Source of the DNA: an uncultured Candidatus Saccharibacteria bacterium
GTDB taxonomy: Bacteria > Patescibacteriota > Saccharimonadia > Saccharimonadales > Saccharimonadaceae
Reading direction: 5' to 3'
Assembly: GCA_947165465.1 (NCBI GenBank)
Contig: CAMVAM010000002.1
Span: 1 to 64,000 of the forward strand
Length of the DNA stretch: 64,000 nt
Position numbers and translations under genes: made by a program. Numbering within the stretch: position 1 is the first letter of the stretch; each line of letters starts with the position of its first letter. Of this stretch, positions 56,029 to 63,581 are shown in pieces. Below the pieces are notes generated by a model. The model ran no database searches, had not been told where the DNA came from, and worked only from the letters and a program-made list of their open reading frames with translations.

Positions 56029-56544
56029 TTATTGAACCTGGATTTTCTTTGGTTCTTCGCTCTTCTCTTTATCGAAGGTAATCGTAAGAACGCCGTCTTT
56101 CAGCTCTGCTCTTACACTGTTCTCGTCCTCGCGTACTGGAACAGGTAGTGCAATCGTTCTCGAAAATTCGCCCCAATAGCATTCTTGGATATGCCAGCGA
56201 GTCGTTTGCTCGTCTTCACCACCAGAAAGCACACCGGAAATCGTCAAAATGTTATCGGAAATACTGACATCGAGATCTGACTTCGAAATGCCAGCGGTGC
56301 GAGCCTTAACTACTAATTTGTCGGCGGTTTCGTAGACATCTACAGCGAGTTGTCCCGGAAAATCGTCGGTATCCCCCCACCCACCATCTTCATCTTCGAC
56401 TGGTTCGCTGGTTTCTTCTTGAGGAGCCTCTTCGGTCACCTCTGCTGGTTCTTCTTTCGAAGGGGTGAGTTCTTCATCGCCTCCGAGAAAAGCAGCGGCG
56501 AGATCATCCTCCATCAGCAAATCGTCACTGTTATTACGAGCCAT
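56029..56544 (-). CDS. Small heat-shock protein (Hsp20/alpha-crystallin)
   Basis: 171 residues. Long acidic N-terminus (EELTPSKEEPAEVTEEAPQEETSEPVEDEDGG), then the alpha-crystallin domain: LAVDVYETADKLVVKARTAGISKSDLDVSISDNILTISG, CYWGEFSRTIALPVPVREDENSVRAELKDGVLTITFDK and the C-terminal KKIQVQ (IxV-type). ATP-independent holdase. Ribosome-binding site GGAGGAAAT. No CIRCE seen at this promoter. Confidence 0.93.
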   Translation of the reverse strand: MARNNSDDLLMEDDLAAAFLGGDEELTPSKEEPAEVTEEAPQEETSEPVEDEDGGWGDTDDFPGQLAVDVYETADKLVVKARTAGISKSDLDVSISDNILTISGVLSGGEDEQTTRWHIQECYWGEFSRTIALPVPVREDENSVRAELKDGVLTITFDKEKSEEPKKIQVQ

Positions 56545-56568
56545 ATTTCCTCCACTTATATTGTTATG

Positions 56569-56585
56569 CTTTATTATAAAGCAAG
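56569..56585. promoter_or_regulatory. Palindrome between hsp20 and comF
   Basis: TGCTTTATTATAAAGCA, perfect around a central T. It contains the TATAAT of the hsp20 promoter on the minus strand. May be only a -10-rich palindrome, or an operator. Confidence 0.4.
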
Positions 56586-56607
56586 ATTAAAGTAAAATCA
56601 AGAGAAT

Positions 56608-57297
56608 ATGCTCTTAAATGTAAAAAATACAACAGTTATGAATCCCCTAGACTGGCTCGCACCTCACACCTGTAGGGGTTGTGGGCTTATCGGTAACGTT
56701 CTTTGCGCCCGTTGTAAAAAATACATAAGCACAAATTTTTCTAACATTTGTCCAGTTTGTAAACACGAAAAATCCGGCTTAAAATGTCCTCATTGCCCAG
56801 ACTTTCCGGAATGCTTTTGCCTTGGTAAACGCGAAGATATCCTCGCTTTACTCATCCACGATTTCAAATACAATTCCACCCGCGCCATCGGCGTTACGCT
56901 TGCCAGCCTTCTAGCCGAACGCCTGCCAGACTTCCCCGAGAATTCTTGCTTCGTTCCCCTTCCAACTTCCACTCGCCATGTTAGAGAACGTGGTTTTGAC
57001 CACACCTATTTCATCGCCAAACGCGTCGCAAAGAAAAAACATCTAAAAGTAAAGCGGCTCTTTGTTCGCACCGCCAACACTGTCCAGGTTGGTTCAGATC
57101 GAAACACCCGCCTCGCCCAAGCCGAACACGCCTTTGCTATTAATCCAAAGGTGGCAATCAACGAAAACACCACTTACATTCTTTTCGACGATGTCTGGAC
57201 TACCGGTGCCAGTATGAACGCTGCTATAAAAAAGCTCCGGGATGCCGGAGCTCGTAAAATCGTTGTTACATTACTTGCAACTAGTAGTCTGGACTAA
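56608..57297 (+). CDS. ComF-family phosphoribosyltransferase-like protein
   Basis: 229 residues. N-terminal zinc ribbon (CRGCGLIGNVLCARC...CPVCKHEKSGLKCPHC), then a type I PRTase domain with FVPLPTSTRHVRERGFDHTYFIAKRVA and the PRPP loop YILFDDVWTTGASMNAAIKKL. ComF acts in DNA uptake in competent bacteria. Start uncertain; Met 11 (NPLDWLAPHTCRGCG) also fits the family N-terminus. Its last 60 nt include the terminator of the convergent pilin gene, and the two genes overlap by 27 nt. Confidence 0.88.
   Translation: MLLNVKNTTVMNPLDWLAPHTCRGCGLIGNVLCARCKKYISTNFSNICPVCKHEKSGLKCPHCPDFPECFCLGKREDILALLIHDFKYNSTRAIGVTLASLLAERLPDFPENSCFVPLPTSTRHVRERGFDHTYFIAKRVAKKKHLKVKRLFVRTANTVQVGSDRNTRLAQAEHAFAINPKVAINENTTYILFDDVWTTGASMNAAIKKLRDAGARKIVVTLLATSSLD
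57228..57252 (-). terminator. Terminator of the minus-strand pilin, inside comF
   Basis: AGCTCCGG-GATG-CCGGAGCT perfect 8-bp stem, followed on the minus strand by six U. These bases encode KKLRDAGA of ComF on the plus strand. Confidence 0.8.
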
Positions 57298-57699
57298 AGC
57301 GCCAGAAGTCTTTGTCGTGCTTGATGGGAGTGAAGAAATCACGAAGTTCACGATTGCAAATGCGAGGAAAGAAATAATGAGACCGATAATTGCATAAAGC
57401 ACGGTGTTCTTTGCATCCGTCACCTTCTTTGAATCACCACCGGAAACCACATACTTGATACCACCGATAATAAGCATAATCACAGCAATAATACCTACAA
57501 TGTAAAGAATCGTGTTGGTTACCTGCTTGAATACACCGGTATCACCGAAAAGATCACTTGGACAGCCAGTACACTGCGCTGCTTTTGCACCATCCGCTAA
57601 TGATGTGAATTGTGTCGCCGAAGCGATGTTAGAAAAACCAGTCAGCGCCACAAACGCACAGATTACAAACGATAATAAAACCTTAATAACTTTTTTCAT
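57271..57699 (-). CDS. VirB2/TrbC-like pilin with signal peptide
   Basis: 142 residues; start at MKKVIKVLLSF after moving 74 codons into the open frame. Signal peptide (VLLSFVICAFVALTGFSNIASA), short domain with two Cys (AAQCTGCPSD), then the pilin module TILYIVGIIAVIMLIIGGIKYVVSGGDSKKVTDAKNTVLYAIIGLIISFLAFAIVNFVIS. Fourth pilin gene of the region, on the opposite strand. The part of the open frame upstream is repeat and non-coding sequence. Confidence 0.85.
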   Translation of the reverse strand: MKKVIKVLLSFVICAFVALTGFSNIASATQFTSLADGAKAAQCTGCPSDLFGDTGVFKQVTNTILYIVGIIAVIMLIIGGIKYVVSGGDSKKVTDAKNTVLYAIIGLIISFLAFAIVNFVISSLPSSTTKTSGALVQTTSCK

Positions 57700-57747
57700 A
57701 CTCTTATTATACCACAATACTCCACACTTGCCAAGAGGCCTAGGCAT

Positions 57748-57790
57748 AAAAATAATACTAATTCTGAGGAAACTTTCCGACTTCCAAGAT
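57748..57790. repeat. Degenerate copy of the tRNA-associated hairpin repeat (copy B1)
   Basis: Left arm and loop core (CTTTCCGA) of the hairpin at 57791-57852, matching copy A at 1533-1583 closely, without a right arm. Confidence 0.7.
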
Positions 57791-57852
57791 AAAAATAACA
57801 CTAGTTCCGAGGATACTTTCCGAACTGTATCCGAGGAGCTAGTGTTATTTTT
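57791..57852. repeat. Palindromic hairpin repeat beside tRNA-Ser (copy B2)
   Basis: Outer 14-bp stem (57791-57804 with 57839-57852), internal loop, inner GGATAC/GTATCC, loop TTTCCGAACT. Same layout as 1585-1648, with compensatory changes in both stems (for example ATACTA/TAGTAT against ACACTA/TAGTGT). Confidence 0.85.
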
Positions 57853-57867
57853 ATCCAAATGTAAGCT

Positions 57868-57889
57868 TGGCGGAGGGTGGGAGATTCGA
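57868..57889 (-). repeat. Duplicated 3' tail of tRNA-Ser
   Basis: A 22-bp exact copy of 57931-57952, which is the CCA end, acceptor and start of the T arm of tRNA-Ser, 63 bp further along. It is the type of sequence left when an element integrates at a tRNA 3' end or when a tail is duplicated. Confidence 0.85.
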
Positions 57890-57930
57890 TTCGAAGAACG
57901 AATCATCTTTTTGACTACCACTCCGTGGTA

Positions 57931-58023
57931 TGGCGGAGGGTGGGAGATTCGAACTCCCGCGCCAGGTCGCCCCAGCCTAACGATTTAGCAAACCGTCCCC
58001 TTCAGCCACTTGGGTAACCCTCC
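57931..58023 (-). tRNA. tRNA-Ser (anticodon GCU)
   Basis: 93 nt with encoded CCA and a long variable arm. Acceptor GGAGGGT/ACCCTCC, anticodon loop TTGCTAA with GCT, T arm GGGAG-TTCGAAT-CTCCC, long variable arm as expected for Ser. Reads AGY codons. Confidence 0.94.
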
Positions 58024-58065
58024 ATTCTTGTTATTCTACCACATTTAGCACTTTTTTGTAAAACA

Positions 58066-58074
58066 TGCTATAAT
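58066..58074 (+). promoter_or_regulatory. Extended -10 promoter, leaderless 155-residue gene
   Basis: TGC-TATAAT, 6 nt before the ATG at 58081. Confidence 0.65.
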
Positions 58075-58080
58075 CACCTT

Positions 58081-58548
58081 ATGGTTAAGACTCTGCAACC
58101 CGTCTCTTGGGAAGCCGAAGAATATATCGTTAGAGACCATAACGTTCTCTGGTATATCGGTCTTTTTCTCGTTGCTGGCGGTCTCTCCGCCATTGCTATC
58201 ATCTACAAAGGCTGGACTTTCCTCGCTCTCGTCATTGTGATTGTTATCACTATTCTTGTTTATTCCCTGCGTCCACCGCGTAAGATTAAATACACCCTAG
58301 ATAATAAAGGCCTTACCGAAGAAGGTAATCATCATTCATACGAGAATTTCCGCGCCTTCGGTATCCTAAAAGAAGACAAGCACTATTCTGCCATCCTCAT
58401 CCCAAAAAAGCGCCTCGGCATCAGTGTCAAAGTTTATTTCCCTAAAGGCAGCGGTGAAGAAATTGTCGACATGCTCGGCAACCACTTGCCAATGGAAGAA
58501 GTCAAGCTAGATTTCCTAGATAAAATCGTAAATTTCTTGCGTATATAA
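58081..58548 (+). CDS. Conserved-looking membrane protein with PH-like C-terminus
   Basis: 155 residues. Soluble start (VSWEAEEYIVRDHNVLW), two membrane segments (about 24-44 and 47-66), then a strand-rich domain (RKIKYTLDNKGLTEEGNHHSYENFRAFGILKEDKHYSAILIPKKR...) like a PH-type domain after a TM pair, similar in plan to the 2172 gene. Function unknown. Transcribed from a 6-nt leaderless promoter just right of tRNA-Ser. Confidence 0.6.
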   Translation: MVKTLQPVSWEAEEYIVRDHNVLWYIGLFLVAGGLSAIAIIYKGWTFLALVIVIVITILVYSLRPPRKIKYTLDNKGLTEEGNHHSYENFRAFGILKEDKHYSAILIPKKRLGISVKVYFPKGSGEEIVDMLGNHLPMEEVKLDFLDKIVNFLRI

Positions 58549-58597
58549 AAAATCTGTGCTAAAATTAATCATAAGTATAATATAAAAGGTGGGCAAA

Positions 58598-59218
58598 ATG
58601 GACCAAAATCAACCTGTAGATAACGATCTACAAAAAGCAATCGACGACATCGCAAATACGACTAATACAGACCCGGTATTTTCTGACCCGGTCGCAGCTC
58701 CTTCTTCAGTACCAGAAGGTGATACTGGTGAACTCGCCGAAGCAATTGGACCATTTCCTGCTCCAGAGCCGGAACCGGTCGCTCCTGCACCTGCACCTAC
58801 GGTCGAGATGGTCGCTCCTGCCCCAGAGCCGATTGCCCCGATTGAAGAGATTAAGATTCCAAATCTCGAAGTCCCTGCCCCAGAGCCAGTGATGCCGGCC
58901 TTTGAACCAGCACCTGCTCCAGTCATGCCACCAGCCCCAGAGCCAGTCATGCCAGCCTTCGAGCCAATCCCAGTTGCTCCAGCCCAGGGTCTTGATACTC
59001 GTCAAGTCAAGCAAGCAGCTCTCCGCGATTTGATTCCGTTAGTAGATCATCTCAACATGAATGCTTCCCAGAAATTCAATTTTTATCGCAACATCTTCGA
59101 CGATTTGCACGATTACACCGTGCTTGAGCCGGCTTATCATGCTGCTAAAGAAATTGCCGACGATACCGAACGTGCTGAAGCGCTTCTCTATCTCGTCGAA
59201 TCAATCGACAGAATGTAA
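58598..59218 (+). CDS. Proline/alanine/glutamate-rich repeat protein
   Basis: 206 residues from the ATG after AAAGGTGG (a GTG three codons upstream is in frame). The middle third is Pro-rich with repeated (P)APEPVMPAFEP units; the C-terminus (about 140-206) is helical and acidic (LRDLIPLVDHLNMNASQKFNFYRNIFDDLHDY). No membrane segment. Repeat regions may be a spacer or an extended linker. No family recognised. Ends before a shared terminator with groEL. Confidence 0.6.
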   Translation: MDQNQPVDNDLQKAIDDIANTTNTDPVFSDPVAAPSSVPEGDTGELAEAIGPFPAPEPEPVAPAPAPTVEMVAPAPEPIAPIEEIKIPNLEVPAPEPVMPAFEPAPAPVMPPAPEPVMPAFEPIPVAPAQGLDTRQVKQAALRDLIPLVDHLNMNASQKFNFYRNIFDDLHDYTVLEPAYHAAKEIADDTERAEALLYLVESIDRM

Positions 59219-59225
59219 TTAGAAT

Positions 59226-59256
59226 AAAAAAATAGCCCCCGAAGGGGCTATTTTTT
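59226..59256. terminator. Bidirectional terminator between the Pro-rich gene and groEL
   Basis: TAGCCCC/GGGGCTA stem with A and T runs on both sides. Confidence 0.88.
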
Positions 59257-60871
59257 AGTACATTCCGCCCATGTCCGGAGCGGCTGGTTTTTCTTCTGGG
59301 ATTTCCACAATTAATGCACCCATCGTAATTGCAGTCGCAGCAATCGAAGTTGCATTCTTTACAGCTTCCTTCGTCACCTTAGCTGGATCAATTACGCCGG
59401 CTTTCTTAAGATCAATCAAACCTTTTTCTGGCGCCATCACGTTCACACCATAACCTTCCTTAGTAGACTTTTCCACTTCATGAAGCAGTGCTTGTGCATT
59501 AAGTCCGGCATTTTCCATAATATGAACAAATGGGGTTTTGAGAGCATTCTTTACAATCTTATGACCAGCATCTTCTTCCGAAAGTTTCGAAGCGAGATTC
59601 ACGAGCGTTACGCCACCACCGGTCACGATGCCTTCAGCAAGTGCTGCCTTGGTTGCGGCTACCGCATCATCCACGCGGAATTTCTTCTCGTCGATTTCGG
59701 TTTCGGTCGCACCACCCACCTTGATCACTGCTACTTTACCAGAAAGCGCTGCGGCTCTCTTCTCAAACTCTTCACGTTCATAATCGGACTTTGCCATTTC
59801 AGCTTGTGCATGGATGAGTTCAATTCTCTTTGCCACCGCCTTGGCATCGCCGGCACCCTTAATAATCGTCGTTTCATCCTTCGTTGCAATCACTTTTGAA
59901 GCTGAACCGAGCACTTCAAGACCAACTTCTTCAAGCTTGAGTCCCTTATCAGCAGACACTACCGTAGCGTCAGTGAGGATGGCAATATCTTCCATGATTT
60001 CCTTGCGCCTATCACCAAATGACGGAGCCTTGAGAACCAATGAATTAAATACACCTTTCAATTTGTTGAGTACGAGTAACGACAACGCCTCACCACTGAC
60101 TTCCTCGGCAATAATCACAAGATCCTTACGACCGGCCTGTGCGCACTTCTCAAGAAGCGGCAAAATATCATTTGCAGCCGAAATCTTTTTGTCCGTCACG
60201 AGTATGAGTGGTTTATCAAAAGTCGCTTCTTGGCGGTTCACATCTGTCACAAAGAATGCTGACGCATAGCCCTTGTCGTAGCTAAAACCTTCCACAATTT
60301 CCTGCTCCATCTCGAGCCCTTGGCCGGCTTCCACCGTTACTACGCCATCCTTACCAATCTTTGAAATTACTTCCGCGATTAGCTTACCAATCGTCTCATC
60401 ACCGGCTGAAATCGTTGCAACTTCTGCGACCTTCTTTGAATCACCTTCAATCTTTTCTGCAGACTTTTCAATACCAGCTACAATCTCTGCCCCGGCCTTT
60501 TCGATTCCACGGCGAAGTTCCATCGGGTTCATTCCAGCAGCAATCAATTTGTTCGCTTCATTTAAAATATTGTACGTAAGAACTGTTACAGTCGTTGTCC
60601 CATCGCCAGCGACTTTGTTAAGCTTTTGCGCAGCCGTCTTAATCAGTTTTGCACCGACCGCTTCACCAAGCTTCTCATCCTTATTTGGTAGCTCCACTGC
60701 TTCAGCCACCGTTACGCCATCATGCGTAATCACCGGTGCCCCATATTCTTTTTCAATAATCACATTCTTGCCTTTCGGGCCAAATGTCACCTTCACGGCA
60801 TCATAGAGTTGCTTTGCCCCGGATAAAACTTTCTCACGGGCTTCTGCTTCATAATAAATCTTTTTTGCCAT
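59255..60871 (-). CDS. groEL: Chaperonin GroEL
   Basis: 538 residues. Equatorial KVTFGPKGKNVIIEKEYGAPVITHDGVTVAEAVELPNKDEKLGEAVGAKLIKTAA and GDGTTTVTVLTYNIL, apical domain, and the C-terminal ATPase motif VTGGGVTLVN...GLIDLKKAGVIDPAKVTKEAVKNATSIAATAITMGALIVEIPEE, ending PDMGGMY in place of a long GGM tail. Forms the folding chamber with GroES. Ribosome-binding site GGAGATAAA. Second gene of the groESL operon. Confidence 0.98.
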   Translation of the reverse strand: MAKKIYYEAEAREKVLSGAKQLYDAVKVTFGPKGKNVIIEKEYGAPVITHDGVTVAEAVELPNKDEKLGEAVGAKLIKTAAQKLNKVAGDGTTTVTVLTYNILNEANKLIAAGMNPMELRRGIEKAGAEIVAGIEKSAEKIEGDSKKVAEVATISAGDETIGKLIAEVISKIGKDGVVTVEAGQGLEMEQEIVEGFSYDKGYASAFFVTDVNRQEATFDKPLILVTDKKISAANDILPLLEKCAQAGRKDLVIIAEEVSGEALSLLVLNKLKGVFNSLVLKAPSFGDRRKEIMEDIAILTDATVVSADKGLKLEEVGLEVLGSASKVIATKDETTIIKGAGDAKAVAKRIELIHAQAEMAKSDYEREEFEKRAAALSGKVAVIKVGGATETEIDEKKFRVDDAVAATKAALAEGIVTGGGVTLVNLASKLSEEDAGHKIVKNALKTPFVHIMENAGLNAQALLHEVEKSTKEGYGVNVMAPEKGLIDLKKAGVIDPAKVTKEAVKNATSIAATAITMGALIVEIPEEKPAAPDMGGMY

Positions 60872-60908
60872 TTTATCTCCTTTTATTTATCCACAGTTTT
60901 TCCACAGA

Positions 60909-61163
60909 CTACAAGATAGCCAGGACATCCTCTTCTTTTACGATGACGTAATCTTTCTCGTCCATTTTAATCTCAGACTGGGAATATTCTTTGTAAATAA
61001 TCTTATCTCCCTTCTTTACTTCCTTGACTTCCGGTCCGACCGACTCCACCACCGCATAAGCTGGTTTTTCTTTTGCTTCACCGAGTAAAATTCCAGATTT
61101 AGTTTTTTCTAGTGGCTTTTCCACCACGGCCACAATTCTGTCTTTTAATGGTTTCATGCCCAT
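60909..61163 (-). CDS. groES: Co-chaperonin GroES
   Basis: 84 residues from the ATG after AAGGAGATATT (MGMKPLKDRIVAV); the upstream ATG lies in the -10 box and is not used. MKPLKDRIVAVVEKPLEKTKSGILLGEAKEKPAYAVVESVGP, then GDKIIYKEYSQSEIKMDEKDYVIVKEEDVLAIL. Mobile-loop region present. Caps the GroEL cage. First gene of the CIRCE-controlled operon. Confidence 0.96.
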   Translation of the reverse strand: MGMKPLKDRIVAVVEKPLEKTKSGILLGEAKEKPAYAVVESVGPEVKEVKKGDKIIYKEYSQSEIKMDEKDYVIVKEEDVLAIL

Positions 61164-61185
61164 AATATCTCCTTTTTCTACCTCC

Positions 61186-61213
61186 ATTATAGCACAAAAA
61201 TTAGCACTGTAAA
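61186..61213 (-). promoter_or_regulatory. groESL promoter
   Basis: -35 TTTACA (61208-61213), 16-bp spacer, -10 TATAAT (61186-61191). Confidence 0.85.
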
Positions 61214-61227
61214 CATCCGAGTGCTAA
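61201..61227 (-). promoter_or_regulatory. CIRCE operator of groESL
   Basis: TTAGCACTG-N9-GAGTGCTAA, one mismatch; the -35 overlaps its spacer, and the element also contains the stop codon of the TetR-like gene. Confidence 0.92.
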
Positions 61228-61793
61228 TTTTCCATTATCGGTGCGAGTCGTGTTCGAAAAGACTTTGTCAGATACAAAATATTCTTTAAAAGCCCCTTCA
61301 TTTTTTCTTCTTTAAAGCCGTCTTTTCCCCATTCATCTAATAATTCCACCACCTCTACTGCATATACATTAAACATTCTCTTCGAATTCTTCGGGAGTCC
61401 CACGCCTCTTTCAATTGGTGGCCTTAGCATCTCAATCATCTTCCGGTATACCGTCGGATCACCTGTATATAGTGCTATCTCAAACAGCTTCTTATTTTGC
61501 ATCATAAATAAAAGCGTAATTTCAAACACCGTTTCTATCTTCGCATCCTCCTTATTTACTATCCTTTTCAAGGTTTTCTTGTATATATATAATATATAGT
61601 GCTGATAATCGCTCGGAATCCCAGACACCCTGTGATGATGAAAATATACTGTCGTTCTGGCGATACCTGCCTTCTTCGCGAGTTTACAAATACACTTGCA
61701 TTCTCCTTCAAAAAAGACCTTTAGAATCTTTTCTTCGGTCTTTTTGAAACGGCGATTATTTAATCTTTTCTCCGTTATCACACACCTAATCAT
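61224..61793 (-). CDS. TetR/AcrR-type transcriptional regulator
   Basis: 189 residues. N-terminal HTH: KTEEKILKVFFEGECKCICKLAKKAGIARTTVYFHHHRVSGI fits the TetR HTH (helices with A-GIA-TTVY), though the recognition region carries three His and the first helix is short. C-terminus helical (ligand-binding). Coupled to the upstream methyltransferase by the ATGATTAG overlap; its stop lies in the groESL CIRCE. Target unknown. Confidence 0.65.
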   Translation of the reverse strand: MIRCVITEKRLNNRRFKKTEEKILKVFFEGECKCICKLAKKAGIARTTVYFHHHRVSGIPSDYQHYILYIYKKTLKRIVNKEDAKIETVFEITLLFMMQNKKLFEIALYTGDPTVYRKMIEMLRPPIERGVGLPKNSKRMFNVYAVEVVELLDEWGKDGFKEEKMKGLLKNILYLTKSFRTRLAPIMEN

Positions 61794-62361
61794 TTATAAT
61801 AATCATACTCTGGAAAGTATTTTGCTTTACCTGTTTATCAATTAACCATTCATCCACCGCTTTTTTCACGCCCGGAAGTGCCGGATTCATATAATCGTGC
61901 ACCACGATGATTCCCCCTTCCACCATTTTGCCGTCAATCAGCTTCAAAGAGTCCCTAATTGATTCATAAAAATCCCCATCGAGAAACGCAAAAGCAATTT
62001 TCTCCGGCAAGTCTTCATCTGTTAGTTCATTAAACCAAGCCTTTTTAATTACCGGAAGCTTCAGCCCCGCACGGAGGAACCTTTCTTTTACTTCTCTTTT
62101 CGTGACATAGAGTTCCCCGCCCTTGAAATTCTCGCCAAGCGCCGACTCGTCGTTCCCGGTTTTCTGCGGCAACCCCTCAAATGAATCATATATATATAAT
62201 ATATGGTCGGTATTCTTGAGTATTTCCGCAATTAAAAGTGACGTATCACCCTTATAGCACCCGAGCTCAACAAAATCTCCAGAGCTTTTAAGACTATTTC
62301 TCGCAAGCTCCAGGATTTTATCGGTCTCAAGACTATTTACTTGATCGTTTTTCCAAGTCAT
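61786..62361 (-). CDS. TylF-like class I SAM-dependent methyltransferase
   Basis: 191 residues, shorter than typical TylF proteins. GDFVELGCYKGDTSLLIAEIL is the SAM loop (motif I); YIYDSFEGLPQ, FAFLDGDFYESIRDSLKLI and GGIIVVHDYMNPALPGVKKAVDEWL are TylF-family blocks (Asp-dependent, sugar O-methylation). It may modify a surface or cell-wall sugar. Start follows the ackA stop by 2 nt with no clear ribosome-binding site; probably re-initiated after ackA. Coupled to the TetR-like gene. Confidence 0.75.
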   Translation of the reverse strand: MTWKNDQVNSLETDKILELARNSLKSSGDFVELGCYKGDTSLLIAEILKNTDHILYIYDSFEGLPQKTGNDESALGENFKGGELYVTKREVKERFLRAGLKLPVIKKAWFNELTDEDLPEKIAFAFLDGDFYESIRDSLKLIDGKMVEGGIIVVHDYMNPALPGVKKAVDEWLIDKQVKQNTFQSMIIIND

Positions 62362-62363
62362 TT

Positions 62364-63563
62364 CTATTTAATAGCGTCAACGAGTTCGCTTGCCTTGGTA
62401 ATCATGTAAGCAGCTTCGTTGGTTGGAATTACATAAATTGGCTTTGAATCTTCTTCGGCCACATTTACAAAGCCCTTGGATTTATCGAGCTTGGCGTCTT
62501 GCTTAATCTTAAAACCAGCAAATTCAAGTTTTGAAATAATCGAATTACGTACTGGAATTGAACGTTCGCCAATCGTGGCAGTAAAGACGATCGCATCAAT
62601 ACCACACATCTTAGCAGCAAATTCACCAATCTTGCCAGCCACGCCGTCGATAAACATGTTGTAGGCCTTAGTAGCGTTCTCTTCACCATCTTCAAGTCCG
62701 GCAATGATCTCACGCATATCCGAAGAACCCGCAAGTGCCACGAGACCAGAAACCTTGTTCATAACTTTAATTGCCTCAGCAGCGCCAAGCTTTTCACCAA
62801 GTAGCGCACCGATCGTTGGGTCAATCGAACCGGTACGAGTCGAAGACATTAAACCTTCAAGTGGAGTTTCACCCATCGAAGTATATGCTGGCTCACCGTC
62901 GACAAATGCCGTTACTGAGCAACCAGAGCCAAGATGACAAATTACCATCTTCTTTTCTAGAATACCGAGCTCTTTAATCTTGCCCATCACATAGCCATAT
63001 GAAGAACCATGTGCACCCCAACGGCCAAGGTCGAATTCTTCAATAATTTCCTTCGGGAGAGCATATTCGGCATCTCTACGTGAATCGCGGGTAAGCGCTT
63101 CAGAATCACTCATCGTCATTACTGGAATACCAGGAAATGCCTCTTGCGCATTCTTTACACCACGGATTGCGCCCGGCACGTGAAGTGGGTAAGTGAGCTT
63201 TGCTTTCTCAAGTTCATCAAAAGTTTCATCAGTTACAATGTGGTGCTTTGAGAAATAAGTACCGGCAGCTGGTGTACGTACCAAGATACCATCAAGTGGA
63301 TGCGACTCGTTAATGAATCCTTCCTTCTCGAAGATTGCCTTAGCTTCCTTGAATGCGTCGTTGAGCGAATCCCAAGTCTTATTCACCTTTTCCTCTGAAC
63401 CATCCGCCTTTGAAACCGTGCAAATATATTTCTTCTTGCCATCAATTTCTACGCCCTCAAAGTAAAGCGAACAAACTTCATCTTGCCCTTCATAGAGTGA
63501 GAACTTCTCCGAACTAGAACCGGAATTTAAAACTAGAAAAATTTTAGTGATATTTGTTGCCAT
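62364..63563 (-). CDS. ackA: Acetate kinase
   Basis: 399 residues. FLVLNSGSSSEKFSLYE (N-terminal ASKHA loop), VICHLGSGCSVTAFVDGEPAYTSMGETPLEGLMSSTRTGSIDPTIGAL and FTATIGERSIPVRNSI. Converts acetyl phosphate and ADP to acetate and ATP, the second half of the Pta-AckA route with the short Pta at 6922-7677. Ribosome-binding site AAGGAG. Starts an operon with the methyltransferase and TetR-like gene. Confidence 0.96.
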   Translation of the reverse strand: MATNITKIFLVLNSGSSSEKFSLYEGQDEVCSLYFEGVEIDGKKKYICTVSKADGSEEKVNKTWDSLNDAFKEAKAIFEKEGFINESHPLDGILVRTPAAGTYFSKHHIVTDETFDELEKAKLTYPLHVPGAIRGVKNAQEAFPGIPVMTMSDSEALTRDSRRDAEYALPKEIIEEFDLGRWGAHGSSYGYVMGKIKELGILEKKMVICHLGSGCSVTAFVDGEPAYTSMGETPLEGLMSSTRTGSIDPTIGALLGEKLGAAEAIKVMNKVSGLVALAGSSDMREIIAGLEDGEENATKAYNMFIDGVAGKIGEFAAKMCGIDAIVFTATIGERSIPVRNSIISKLEFAGFKIKQDAKLDKSKGFVNVAEEDSKPIYVIPTNEAAYMITKASELVDAIK

Positions 63564-63581
63564 TATTTCTCCTTTGCCTTA

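Noticed and set aside
58709-58980. Pro-rich repeats as a DNA-level mobile repeat
   Set aside because: The repeats keep the reading frame and codon meaning of one gene, so they are protein repeats.
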